Assembly (NCBI RefSeq): GCF_018617875.1
Contig: NZ_JACSKZ010000002.1
Span: 558,001-622,000 of the forward strand
Origin: Exiguobacterium algae
Lineage (GTDB): Bacteria > Bacillota > Bacilli > Exiguobacteriales > Exiguobacteriaceae
Length of the DNA stretch: 64,000 nucleotides
Direction: 5' to 3'
Shown here in pieces: positions 17,057-25,235 of the stretch. The notes below the pieces were generated by a model. That model ran no database searches and was not told where the DNA came from. It saw only the letters and a list, made by a program, of their open reading frames with translations. A program made the translations under genes and the position numbers. The stretch's first letter is position 1, and each line of letters opens with the position of its first letter.

Positions 17057-17154
17057 TGCATATCATTTTTTATTATATACCTGATTTACGAATGAAATAA
17101 TTTTAGAACATCATCACTCTGTTTTTACAATTAATAAATAAAAAATGATATGCA
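17057..17154. repeat. 18-bp perfect inverted repeat around the araC-type promoter
   Basis: TGCATATCATTTTTTATT at 17057-17074 is repeated in perfect inverted form at 17137-17154, with 62 bp between. On the minus strand one arm overlaps the -10 (TATAAT, complement of 17072-17077) and leader of the araC-type gene; the other is about 60 bp upstream. The spacing suits a looped repressor or activator site. Confidence 0.7.
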
Positions 17155-17156
17155 TA

Positions 17157-17184
17157 CAAAAAAAACCGCGGTACGTGACCGCGG
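17157..17184 (-). terminator. katA terminator
   Basis: CCGCGGT and ACCGCGG arms (17166-17172, 17178-17184) followed on the minus strand by nine T. Confidence 0.92.
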
Positions 17185-17192
17185 CTACTCGT

Positions 17193-18662
17193 TTAGTTCG
17201 ACATTTGGTTCAAGAATGGTGCGAGATCAACGTTCAACTCGTTTGAGAGACGTTCCCCTAGTTCACGGTCCGCACGATAGAAGTTGCAGATCAAGAGGAG
17301 AACCGTCTTCTCATGACGAACTTCTTTGATGTGAGCGACGAGGTTGCGGATAAGCGCATCCTTCTCTTCTTGAGAATAACGGCGATACACTTCTCCGGCC
17401 TGACCGAAGTCGTTCGTCTTCTCAATCTTCTGACGACCTGTCACGCCTGTGATCGGTTGCGGCGTTTCGATGTAATCCGCATTCGGCTTCGGCGCGTCTT
17501 CATTGCGGTTCGGCTCGTAGTTGACTGGACTCGTCTGTTGCTTGAATGGCATCGCCCCGTCACGCTGGTTGTTCGCGACTTGAGCGAACGGGCAGTTGAT
17601 CGGAAGTTGAAGGTAGTTCGGCCCGATGCGATGACGTTGTGTATCCGAATACGAGAAGAGGCGTCCTTGGAGCATCTTGTCTTCCGACGGCTGGATTCCT
17701 GGGACGAGAACACCTGGGTTGAAGCCGACAGATTCTGTTTCAGCGAAGAAGTTGTCGACGTTCTTGTTGAGGGTCATCGTTCCGACCAATTGATACGGGA
17801 TGACGTCTTCGAACCAATCTTTCGTCGCATCGAGCGGGTCGAAGTCGAAGTTGTCCATGTCTGCCGGGTCTAAAATTTGTACATATAGATCCCATTCCGG
17901 ATAATCTCCTTGCTCAATCGCGTTGAACAAGTCACGTGTCGCGTGGTTGAAGTCTTCCGCTTGAATCTTCGCGGCTTCTTCCATTGACAAGTTTTGAATG
18001 CCTTGCTTCGGTACCCAGCGCAACTTTATGTACACCGTGTTTCCGAATTCATTCACCCATTTGAAAGAGTGGACAGACGATCCGCGCATATGGCGATACG
18101 ATGCTGGGATACCCTCGTCACTAAATAAATGAAGAAGCATGTTTGTCGATTCCGGTGTGAGCGACATGAAGTCGAAGAAGCGGTCCGGGTCTTGAAGGTT
18201 TGTTTGTGGATCCGGTTTGAGCGAGTGAATCACGTCCGGAAATTTAATTGCGTCACGGATAAAGAACACCGGCAAGTTGTTTCCGACGAAATCATAGTTC
18301 CCTTCTTCCGTATAAAACTTGACGGCGAAACCACGTGGGTCACGAAGCGTCTCTGGTGAACCTAAACCGTGGATGACGGTCGAGAAACGCGCAAACACTG
18401 GCGTCTCTTGCCCCTCTTCTTGCAAGAATGCGGCTTTCGTATATCGTTTCATACTATTTTTTACAGTGAAGACACCATGCGCCCCTGCCCCTCTCGCATG
18501 AACGACACGTTCTGGTACACGTTCACGATCGAAATGCGCTAATTTCTCAATTAGTTGGTAGTCTTCGAGAAGCGTCGGGCCCCGACGACCCGCAGTGATG
18601 GAGTTGGCGTTATCCCCGATTGGTACGCCTTGGTTAGTAGTTAGTTGACGGTGTTGATCCAT
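17193..18662 (-). CDS. katA: haem catalase
   Basis: 489 residues, small-subunit clade 3 catalase size. It splits H2O2 to water and oxygen. Seen: catalytic His in VVHARGAGAHG, distal Asn in YDFVGNNLPVFF, and the proximal haem Tyr in RLFSYSDTQRHRIGPNY. The first residues MDQHRQLTTNQGVPIGDN are standard. ATG at 18662 after GGGAGGCAATCAT is preferred to the in-frame ATG five codons upstream. A near-perfect PerR box lies 19 bp before the start, so induction by peroxide is expected. Monocistronic with its own terminator. Confidence 0.97.
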   Translation of the reverse strand: MDQHRQLTTNQGVPIGDNANSITAGRRGPTLLEDYQLIEKLAHFDRERVPERVVHARGAGAHGVFTVKNSMKRYTKAAFLQEEGQETPVFARFSTVIHGLGSPETLRDPRGFAVKFYTEEGNYDFVGNNLPVFFIRDAIKFPDVIHSLKPDPQTNLQDPDRFFDFMSLTPESTNMLLHLFSDEGIPASYRHMRGSSVHSFKWVNEFGNTVYIKLRWVPKQGIQNLSMEEAAKIQAEDFNHATRDLFNAIEQGDYPEWDLYVQILDPADMDNFDFDPLDATKDWFEDVIPYQLVGTMTLNKNVDNFFAETESVGFNPGVLVPGIQPSEDKMLQGRLFSYSDTQRHRIGPNYLQLPINCPFAQVANNQRDGAMPFKQQTSPVNYEPNRNEDAPKPNADYIETPQPITGVTGRQKIEKTNDFGQAGEVYRRYSQEEKDALIRNLVAHIKEVRHEKTVLLLICNFYRADRELGERLSNELNVDLAPFLNQMSN

Positions 18663-18680
18663 ATGATTGCCTCCCATTAT

Positions 18681-18695
18681 TTATAATTATTACAA
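18681..18695. promoter_or_regulatory. PerR box upstream of katA
   Basis: TTATAATTATTACAA matches the Bacillus PerR consensus TTATAATNATTATAA at all but one position and lies just upstream of the katA ribosome site. Peroxide-responsive repression is inferred. Confidence 0.75.
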
Positions 18696-18731
18696 TATTG
18701 ATATTAATAAAACATTAGAATGATTACAAAT

Positions 18732-18760
18732 AAAAAAGCTCGTGAATCACGAACTTTTTT
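18732..18760 (-). terminator. terminator of the DUF2238-like gene
   Basis: AAAAAGCTCGTG pairs with CACGAACTTTTT around ATT; T-run follows on the minus strand. The stem overlaps the last codons and stop of the gene. Confidence 0.8.
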
Positions 18761-19343
18761 TCATATGTCTTTTTTGTTTGGCTTTTTCACGTTGATGAAG
18801 CGTCACGACGAAGAACGCGGCAAGCACTCCACCGAGTGACCCGGCGATGATGTCGACCATCGTATCGTCGTTCCCATTCCCTTGCATCGTCGTGTTTAAG
18901 ACGACGTCGGACGTGAATTCATACATCTCCCAAAGCGCCGCACCGGCCATGGAAAAGACGACGATATAGACGAATAAAAATCGTTTCGGGATTTCGATCC
19001 GAATGTCATCATCAAGTCGACTGAAGAAGTCGAATCCTAAAAATGCGAGAAAGATACCGCTCAAGAGGTGTAGGAACGTGTCCCACCAGCCATTCCCATA
19101 CAATCCGACAATCGACCCTAAATACTGTGAGGCAAACAAGAACAGGATATATGCCACCTTCATCTTGCTATCGAGCTCTGTTTTAAACGTCTTTTCAATG
19201 AAAAACGGGATGAGACCAGAGATGATCCCGGCTCCCGCCACACTCGCATCGAACCAGGATTCTTCAATGATCGATGTCACGAGCATGACCGCCATGAACA
19301 AGACGAATCCGAATTCGAGGATACGCCCTTTCGTGAGCTTCAT
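18747..19343 (-). CDS. multi-pass membrane protein, DUF2238/YjdF-like
   Basis: 198 residues with five or six hydrophobic helices. WWDTFLHLLSGIFLAFLG and the later ALWEMYEFTSD ... DDTMVDIIAGSLGG pattern resemble the YjdF/DUF2238 group, in which a conserved D-x-x-x-H and a W-E-x-x-E lie in the membrane; function is unknown. Charged RQREKAKQKRH-type tail faces the cytoplasm. ATG at 19343 with AAGGCGAAG; longer frame to 19394 lacks a site and would add charged residues before the first helix. Single gene between katA and the VOC gene. Confidence 0.65.
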   Translation of the reverse strand: MKLTKGRILEFGFVLFMAVMLVTSIIEESWFDASVAGAGIISGLIPFFIEKTFKTELDSKMKVAYILFLFASQYLGSIVGLYGNGWWDTFLHLLSGIFLAFLGFDFFSRLDDDIRIEIPKRFLFVYIVVFSMAGAALWEMYEFTSDVVLNTTMQGNGNDDTMVDIIAGSLGGVLAAFFVVTLHQREKAKQKRHMKKSS

Positions 19344-19439
19344 GATACTTCGCCTTCTTTCGTCTAATTTGTTCTCTATTAGCTTTATTCCCAAGTCTCA
19401 ATTGTGTTCAACCACACAATCGAATTTAGTTGGACTCAC

Positions 19440-19468
19440 TTGTTTTTTACGAACGTATGTTCTATAAT
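19440..19468 (+). promoter_or_regulatory. sigma-A promoter of the VOC gene
   Basis: TTGTTT (19440-19445), 17-bp spacer, TATAAT (19463-19468); transcription would start about 25 bp before the ATG at 19499. Confidence 0.65.
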
Positions 19469-19498
19469 AAATATTATGAATCCGAGGAGGAACTTGCT

Positions 19499-19912
19499 AT
19501 GCCGATCAATCCGTATCTCAACTTTAACGGGAATTGCCGCGACGCCGTGAACTTCTATGCGGACGTATTCAACCATGCCGCTCCAGACATCATGACGTTC
19601 GGTGATCAACCTGGTCCAGACGGTCAACCGGTGCCAAGTGAAATGGCTGATCTCGTTCTGCATACCCGGCTATCGATTCACGGCTCATCGCTCATGTTTT
19701 CCGATGCGATGCCCGACGGACCGGTCACGTTCGGGGACAATGTCACACTCGCCGTCGTCACGGACGACCTCGATGCCATTCATCGCGAGTTCGAAGCGCT
19801 CTCTGTGAACGGCCGTGTCTTGATGCCGCTTCAAGAGACGTTTTGGAGCAAAGCGTATGGCATGATCGAAGATCAGTTCGGTGTCCAATGGCAGTTTAGC
19901 CACGAAGCGTAA
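19499..19912 (+). CDS. VOC-family protein, PhnB/YjdN-like
   Basis: 137 residues. Starts MPINPYLNFNGNCRDAVNFYADVF, the characteristic opening of PhnB-type glyoxalase-fold proteins, and ends with the expected WSKAYGMIEDQFGVQWQF. Two beta-alpha-beta-beta-beta units form one metal-binding-type fold. The name in databases (3-demethylubiquinone methyltransferase-like) is misleading; function is unknown. ATG follows GAGGAGG by 9 bp; the longer upstream frame starts inside the promoter and is rejected. Confidence 0.88.
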   Translation: MPINPYLNFNGNCRDAVNFYADVFNHAAPDIMTFGDQPGPDGQPVPSEMADLVLHTRLSIHGSSLMFSDAMPDGPVTFGDNVTLAVVTDDLDAIHREFEALSVNGRVLMPLQETFWSKAYGMIEDQFGVQWQFSHEA

Positions 19913-19922
19913 GGACGACAAA

Positions 19923-19953
19923 AAATCCCCGATTCTTGACGAATCGGGGATTT
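19923..19953. terminator. bidirectional terminator, VOC gene / yqe operon
   Basis: 13-bp arms AAATCCCCGATTC and complement around TTGAC, with A-run on one side and T-rich sequence on the other. Confidence 0.9.
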
Positions 19954-19955
19954 GC

Positions 19956-20681
19956 TTATTTTTGGGCTACGAAGAAGATGCGCTCGGCATCCGCTCCCGG
20001 TGCATGTTCGGTGAAATCAGATGTGACCGATTTGACGTGGAACCCGGCACCAATCAACCATTGCATGTACTGCCCTGGTTCATATGTCCGTTGTTCATGT
20101 GTCTCCTCGATCCGTTCGTACGTCCCGTCTTCAAGCGCGACGAAGAACGTCAAATCGTGAACAACCGAGAGCGGTGCCTCTCCCGGGTCGGCAAACCAGA
20201 TATACGAGCAATCTTCCCCGTTCGACGCGTACGTCTTTTGGTTGAAGAGCGTCTGCATCTTATTTGGCGCATGGACATCAAAGATGAACAGTCCGCCCGG
20301 TTTGAGTTGGTTGTAGACAGATTCGAACGTGTCGATCACATCTGCCTCATCCCGAAGGTAGCAGAGCGAGTCACAGAGAATCGTCACCGCGTCGACCGGT
20401 TCCGGCAGTTCCAACTCACGCATATCTTGTTCCCAAAGTGGCAACTCGATTTCTGCTTCAAGTGCCTTTTCTTGTGCGACTTCGAGCATCGACTCCGATA
20501 AGTCGATCCCCATCACGTCGTAATGTTCGGCGAGGCGAATCGTAGCCGATCCTGTCCCACATCCGACATCCGCGAGTGTCGCGCCATCTTGGACGTGACG
20601 ACGCACGAAAGCGACCCACTCATCATACGGCGCGTCTTTCATCAACTCGTCGTATACATAGGCGAATCCTTCGTAAGCCAT
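19956..20681 (-). CDS. yqeM: class I SAM-dependent methyltransferase YqeM
   Basis: 241 residues. SAM motif I as LADVGCGTGSATIRLA near residue 37, motif II MGIDLSESMLEVAQEKA, acidic post-I region and DAVTILCDSLCYL. Substrate of YqeM is not established. Last gene of the yqe operon; its ATG overlaps the rsfS stop by one base (TAATG), so translation is coupled. In Bacillus the next genes are comER and comEA; here the operon ends instead at a terminator and a convergent VOC gene. Confidence 0.92.
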   Translation of the reverse strand: MAYEGFAYVYDELMKDAPYDEWVAFVRRHVQDGATLADVGCGTGSATIRLAEHYDVMGIDLSESMLEVAQEKALEAEIELPLWEQDMRELELPEPVDAVTILCDSLCYLRDEADVIDTFESVYNQLKPGGLFIFDVHAPNKMQTLFNQKTYASNGEDCSYIWFADPGEAPLSVVHDLTFFVALEDGTYERIEETHEQRTYEPGQYMQWLIGAGFHVKSVTSDFTEHAPGADAERIFFVAQK

Positions 20682-21028
20682 TAGCCGACTTCCACTTCAA
20701 CGTGTGGAGCGTCCGCCCACAATTTTTCGAGGTTGTAATAGTCGCGGTCATCCCGGTGGAAGACATGAACGACTACGTTTTCAAGGTCTGCGAGTACCCA
20801 GCGTGCTGTATCGAGTCCTTCAAACTTATGAAGCGGCAGGTCGTGCTCACCCGCGACATCTTTGATTTCACGTGCGATCGCTTCGACTTGTTTTTCTGAG
20901 TTCCCGTGGCAGATAACGAAATAATCTGCGATCGGTGAGATTCCTTCCATGTCGAGGACGACAATATCTTCGGCGCGTTTATCATCCGCCGCTTTTACAA
21001 TCAATTCTAATTCTTCTCTTGCAGTCAT
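20681..21028 (-). CDS. rsfS: ribosome silencing factor RsfS (YqeL)
   Basis: 115 residues, usual length. DUF143 fold: IVVLDMEGISPIADYFVICHGNSEKQVEAIAREI and WVLADLENVVVHVFHRDDRDYYNLEKLW. Binds ribosomal protein uL14 and blocks 30S-50S joining under starvation. ATG after TTAGGAGGG. 10 bp after the yqeK stop, in the conserved yqe order. Confidence 0.95.
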   Translation of the reverse strand: MTAREELELIVKAADDKRAEDIVVLDMEGISPIADYFVICHGNSEKQVEAIAREIKDVAGEHDLPLHKFEGLDTARWVLADLENVVVHVFHRDDRDYYNLEKLWADAPHVEVEVG

Positions 21029-21038
21029 AAAGACCCTC

Positions 21039-21596
21039 CTAAGGTAAATTCACAAAATCATTATATGTTTCAATCGTCAGTGGAAAAATCCGGACCGACT
21101 TGTTCAACAAAAATTGAATCGTTTGACGCAACGTCGCGACAACTGCGGCCTCAAGCGAGTGCTCCGCCTCCATCCGAAGGCGTTCTACACCAGGATATTG
21201 ACGGTTCGGTTCGATCGCGTCTGCCACAAATAAGATTTGATCCAGTCGTGACATGCCCGGTTCACCGGTCGTATGGTTTCGAATCGCTGAGAGGACAGCA
21301 GGCTCTAGATGATACGCCCGCCCCAGCAGCACTGCGCCTACCGGTGCATGCAACAGTTCGTCGTCATACTCGAGGAGGTTCGAATCCAATCCCGCCTCAC
21401 GCACGACTTGTCGCATCTCAGCAGCGTCAAAATATTTAGCGTAATCATGGAGCATCGCCGCAAGACGTGCCTGTTCCACATTTTCACCATATTTTTTGGC
21501 CAAACGCTCCGCGGTCTCGACGACACCGAGCGTATGGATGAATCGTTTTTCCGGCAGCGTTTGTTCAATCAATGCTTTCGCTTCTTCAAACGTCAT
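21039..21596 (-). CDS. yqeK: HD-domain hydrolase YqeK, Ap4A-degrading type
   Basis: 185 residues. HD-domain metal ligands: RFIHTLGVVETAERLA, AAMLHDYAKYF (HD pair), HAPVGAVLLGRAYH, and IRNHTTG / LFVADAIEPNR. YqeK enzymes split Ap4A symmetrically to two ADP. The ATG at 21596 is 10 bp after GAAGGAG; the first ATG at 21605 is too close to that site. The start lies inside the 3' end of nadD (11-bp overlap). Confidence 0.93.
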   Translation of the reverse strand: MTFEEAKALIEQTLPEKRFIHTLGVVETAERLAKKYGENVEQARLAAMLHDYAKYFDAAEMRQVVREAGLDSNLLEYDDELLHAPVGAVLLGRAYHLEPAVLSAIRNHTTGEPGMSRLDQILFVADAIEPNRQYPGVERLRMEAEHSLEAAVVATLRQTIQFLLNKSVRIFPLTIETYNDFVNLP

Positions 21597-22155
21597 ACAA
21601 GTCATGCTCCTTCACGTATGTCTCGACTTCCGTCGGGACAAGATACTTGATGGACCGACCTCTTTTCGCACGTTCACGAATGTCGGTCGACGAAATCTCG
21701 AGTTGCGGCAAATCAATCGTGCGTACGTCAGCCAGTTCCGGAATCCGGTAGCGACTGCCCGGGCGCGCAACTGCCCCGAACGTGACGAGACGGACGAGCG
21801 TCTCATAGTCGTACCATGATTCGAGTGAATCGAGTGAATCCGCCCCGACCAAAAAGATAAATGTATCTTCCGGATAGCGTTCCAACAGACGCTTCATCGT
21901 TTCGACCGTATAGGACGGCTCGCTGCGCTCGAACTCAATCAAATTCAGCTTGAATTCCGGTTGTTTTGAAATGGCCAGACGGGTCATCTCGATCCGATGC
22001 TCTGCCGGACTGAAACCTGCCTTATGGGGCGGGATGGCCGCCGGCAAAAACCACACTTCATCCAAATCAAGTTGTTCCCGGGCTTGTTCCGCAATGAGTA
22101 AATGGCCGAGATGGGGCGGGTCGAACGTCCCTCCCATCAATCCGATGCGGCTCAC
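21586..22155 (-). CDS. nadD: nicotinate-nucleotide adenylyltransferase
   Basis: 189 residues. Nucleotidyltransferase motif GGTFDPPHLGHLLIAE at residues 9-24 and the C-terminal ISSTDIRERAKRG motif. It makes nicotinate adenine dinucleotide from NaMN and ATP, an essential step in NAD synthesis. Overlaps yhbY by 4 bp upstream and yqeK downstream. Confidence 0.97.
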   Translation of the reverse strand: MSRIGLMGGTFDPPHLGHLLIAEQAREQLDLDEVWFLPAAIPPHKAGFSPAEHRIEMTRLAISKQPEFKLNLIEFERSEPSYTVETMKRLLERYPEDTFIFLVGADSLDSLESWYDYETLVRLVTFGAVARPGSRYRIPELADVRTIDLPQLEISSTDIRERAKRGRSIKYLVPTEVETYVKEHDLYDV

Positions 22156-22448
22156 GGGAGCTTGATCTGGCGATTTTCTTTCTCTGTCGCCTCTTTATAT
22201 AAGACGATGACTTTCCCGATCACTTGCACAACTTCTGCCTTCGTTCCTTCTGCCAACTCGCCAGCCACATCTTTTGGTGTGTCCATGCAGTTTTGAAGAA
22301 CTTGCACTTTCAATAATTCACGTTTCTCGAGTGCATCTCCGATGTCTTTGCACATTGCTTCACTGACTCCATTCTTACCAACTTGATAAATTGGTGAGAG
22401 GTGGTGTGCCTCAGCACGTAAAAATCGTTTCTGTTTACCTGATAACAT
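22152..22448 (-). CDS. yhbY: CRM-domain RNA-binding protein YhbY (YqeI)
   Basis: 98 residues, single CRM domain with the YQVGKNGVSE loop (GxxG-like RNA-binding turn) and KVQVLQNCMDTP. Binds pre-50S particles in E. coli. Overlaps nadD by 4 bp and follows aroE by 4 bp, part of the yqe operon. Confidence 0.95.
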   Translation of the reverse strand: MLSGKQKRFLRAEAHHLSPIYQVGKNGVSEAMCKDIGDALEKRELLKVQVLQNCMDTPKDVAGELAEGTKAEVVQVIGKVIVLYKEATEKENRQIKLP

Positions 22449-22452
22449 TTAT

Positions 22453-23238
22453 TTATTCCTCCAATAAGCTTTCAATTAACTTCATTCCGATTGTTTCGTC
22501 CGGCTTTACACCTGTCCATTTTTCAAATGCCAGCGCACCCTGCCCGACAAACATGGCGACACCCGTCACCGTTCGCGCCCCTTTCAACGAGGCCTCACGC
22601 AAGAACGGGGTAACAAGCGGACGATATATGATATCACAAACGAGCGTGTTTTGTCGTAATCCTTCGAGCGAAAGCGGTGACGATTCCCCGTCCATTCCGA
22701 CCGAAGTCGTTTGAATGATGACATCGTATCGAGAAACATCGACTGCTTCAAACGTCGTGGCATGGACGGCGAATGCTTCAGCAAGGTGTCTTGCCCGTTC
22801 GACTGTCCGGTTCACAATTGTAACATTCCGGGTCGGCAATGCGCCGAGGATCCCTCGTGCCGCACCACCCGCCCCGATGACGAGAACAGACCCTGACCAA
22901 TCTGTCCATGCGTTCAAAGCATGGACGAGACCGGCCCCATCCGTATTCGTACCAATCAGCCTGCCTTCCCTTTTGTAAATGGTATTGACCGCGCCAGCAA
23001 TGGTTGCCGGCTCCTCGAGCTCATCTAAAAACGGAATAACCGCTTCTTTATGAGGAATCGTCACATTCAAACCATCCCACTTTCCGGCACGCATCGCTTC
23101 GAATAAAGACTCAAGTTCATCCGTTGTGACATCGACCGCCTCATAACGCCCGAAAAGCCCAGACGCGCTCAGCCACTGCTCGTGCAAGTGGGGAGAGAGC
23201 GAATGAGCAATCGGGTGACCGATGACGGCCAGTCTCAT
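22453..23238 (-). CDS. aroE: shikimate dehydrogenase
   Basis: 261 residues. N-terminal substrate domain with GHPIAHSLSPHLHEQW and NVTIPHKEAV (catalytic Lys), NTDGAGL (catalytic Asp), then a Rossmann domain with VLVIGAGGAARGIL and NRTVERA, the latter fitting NADPH. Reduces 3-dehydroshikimate to shikimate. Overlaps yqeH by 4 bp. Confidence 0.97.
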   Translation of the reverse strand: MRLAVIGHPIAHSLSPHLHEQWLSASGLFGRYEAVDVTTDELESLFEAMRAGKWDGLNVTIPHKEAVIPFLDELEEPATIAGAVNTIYKREGRLIGTNTDGAGLVHALNAWTDWSGSVLVIGAGGAARGILGALPTRNVTIVNRTVERARHLAEAFAVHATTFEAVDVSRYDVIIQTTSVGMDGESSPLSLEGLRQNTLVCDIIYRPLVTPFLREASLKGARTVTGVAMFVGQGALAFEKWTGVKPDETIGMKLIESLLEE

Positions 23239-24365
23239 ACGAGCGCCTCACGTAATGTGACAGCTACTCCTTTTGGTGCCCAGGCGGCGATACGGCCACC
23301 TTTTCCGTGGATGGCGACCCAACCGAGGCCACTGAAGACGATGTCCGTCTTCACACCGTCACGGAGGCTGAATTCGTGGCGAACGAGTGGCGGTAAGATT
23401 TCGAGCGTCTTCTCGTTCGGAGGATTTAGCATTTTACCGATATGGTTTTCATACAATTCCTCTGCACGCTCTAATTTCGTACGGTGTGTCTTCAACTCGT
23501 TTGACATATAGACGACGAATGAGCGTTTGTTCCCTTCCAAGTAATCAAGTCGCGCCAATCCGCCAAAGTAGAGCGTTTGTTGCGGATTCAACTGGAACAC
23601 ATGCGGCTTGATTTCTTTCTTCGGTGTGATCGTCTTCAAGTCTTTCGCATCCACATAGTGGGCAATTTGATGACGATTGATGATTCCTGGTGTGTCGTAT
23701 AGGTTCGCATCGTCATCGAGTGGAATGTCAATCAAATCAAGCGTTGTCCCTGGGAAGTGACTGACGGTGATGATGGCTTCATCCTCTTCACCGAATCGCT
23801 TGATGACCTGGTTGATGAGCGTCGACTTCCCGACGTTCGTGCAACCGACGACAAACACGTCTTTTCCTTTACGGTAATATTCGATTTTCTCAGCGAGCTC
23901 ATCGATGCCGTGACCTTTTTTGGCACTGATCAAATGGACATCGATCGGGTTGAGACCCAACTCTTTCGCCTCGGCCTTCATCCAGTTCGCCATCCGGTTC
24001 GGGTTGACCGATTTTGGTAAAAGGTCTACCTTATTTCCGACCAACAGGACAGGATTTGATCCGACCGAACGTTGGAGACCCGGCAACCAGCTGCCGTTGA
24101 AATCGAAAATATCTACGATTTTAATGACGAGCGCCTCGCGTGAACTAATGCCGTTCAAGATACGTAAGAAATCGTCATCTGACAATTCTACGTCTTGCAC
24201 TTGGTTATAATGCTTCAACTTGAAGCAGCGTTGGCAAATGACGATTTCTCGGTCAAGTGCAGATTTCGGAGCGTAGCCGACGCCATTCGGGTCTTCTGTT
24301 TGAATAGCGACACCACATCCGGCGCAATATCGTTTTGTTTCTTCCATAGTTTCCTTTGCTGTCAT
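23235..24365 (-). CDS. yqeH: circularly permuted ribosome-assembly GTPase YqeH
   Basis: 376 residues. N-terminal zinc finger (CAGC ... CQRC), then permuted G motifs in the order G4 (NKVDLLP), G5, G1 (GCTNVGKSTL), G2, G3 (DTPG), followed by a C-terminal treble-clef-like domain. Needed for 30S assembly in Bacillus. ATG at 24365 is preceded by AAGGGGGAACC. It comes 116 bp after yqeG, the longest gap in this operon. Confidence 0.96.
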   Translation of the reverse strand: MTAKETMEETKRYCAGCGVAIQTEDPNGVGYAPKSALDREIVICQRCFKLKHYNQVQDVELSDDDFLRILNGISSREALVIKIVDIFDFNGSWLPGLQRSVGSNPVLLVGNKVDLLPKSVNPNRMANWMKAEAKELGLNPIDVHLISAKKGHGIDELAEKIEYYRKGKDVFVVGCTNVGKSTLINQVIKRFGEEDEAIITVSHFPGTTLDLIDIPLDDDANLYDTPGIINRHQIAHYVDAKDLKTITPKKEIKPHVFQLNPQQTLYFGGLARLDYLEGNKRSFVVYMSNELKTHRTKLERAEELYENHIGKMLNPPNEKTLEILPPLVRHEFSLRDGVKTDIVFSGLGWVAIHGKGGRIAAWAPKGVAVTLREALV

Positions 24366-24481
24366 TTAGGTTCCCCCTTCTTCATTCCTCGTAGCACCTC
24401 GCTGCCACTCCTGAAGCGTTAATTCCGATGCCTTATGCACCGTACAAGGACAGCCTCCTTCTTCCTGTGCGTTCGAGGTCC

Positions 24482-25108
24482 TTATTCATCTTTTTTATGT
24501 GAATCTTCGGAACGGGAGTGCATCGCTTCTCCGATTTTTTCCGCAACGGTCACTTTCGCCCGTTGTGCGTCGACGGCGAGCTCCTCCATTTTTTTCGTGA
24601 TCAATACATACTTCCCACGACGTTTCATGTGCGCAAAGACGACTTTTTCAAGCATCCGGTTAAACTTCGTGACGAGCCCGTCGGTTTTGACGACCGGTTG
24701 CACGTGGATGACATGAATGCCTGCCATGTTGGCACCGAGGACGTCCGTAAAGAGCTGATCGCCTAAGAAAATCGCTTCTTTCGGCGAATAGCCGTATTTA
24801 GCGAGTGCTTGTTTAAAACCGGACGGTAAAGGTTTTTTGGCACGTGCGACGTAGTGGAGGCCGAGCGGCTCCGTAAACGTTCGCACACGGTCTTCATTGT
24901 TGTTCGACACGACGATGACATCGAAACCGTGTGACTTCACTTTTTCAAGCCACATCATTAAAAGCTCGGGTGCGTGTGGTACGTCCCAAGCCACGAGCGT
25001 ATTATCTAAGTCAGTCATGATGACCTTTACGCCACGGTCTTTCAATTCTTTTAAGTCGATGTCAAACACAGACGCGACGAACTGTTTCGGATAAAGTCGA
25101 TTAAACAC
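24482..25108 (-). CDS. yqeG: YqeG-family HAD phosphatase
   Basis: 208 residues. HAD motif I MTDLDNTLVAWD near residue 31, motif II VVSNNN, and motif III/IV KEAIFLGDQLFTDVLGA. Start taken at GTG 25108, 9 bp after GGAGG; the longer frame from a TTG would contain the ribosome site itself. First gene of the yqe operon. The Lys/Glu/Ser-rich tail (about 35 residues) extends past the usual end of the family. Substrate unknown. Confidence 0.9.
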   Translation of the reverse strand: MFNRLYPKQFVASVFDIDLKELKDRGVKVIMTDLDNTLVAWDVPHAPELLMMWLEKVKSHGFDVIVVSNNNEDRVRTFTEPLGLHYVARAKKPLPSGFKQALAKYGYSPKEAIFLGDQLFTDVLGANMAGIHVIHVQPVVKTDGLVTKFNRMLEKVVFAHMKRRGKYVLITKKMEELAVDAQRAKVTVAEKIGEAMHSRSEDSHKKDE

Positions 25109-25176
25109 GATAAAATTCCTCCAATTAGCTAAACGATTCAACTACTTATACAAGTATTGATATCCCTTCTATGGTA

Positions 25177-25216
25177 AACGAAAACCGACCAAACGACTAG
25201 TGTATCGTTTGGTCGG
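25177..25216 (-). terminator. psd operon terminator
   Basis: Perfect 12-bp arms CCGACCAAACGA (25185-25196) and complement (25205-25216), followed on the minus strand by TTTTCGTTT. Confidence 0.88.
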
Positions 25217-25235
25217 AAGAAAATTGATAGAAAAA

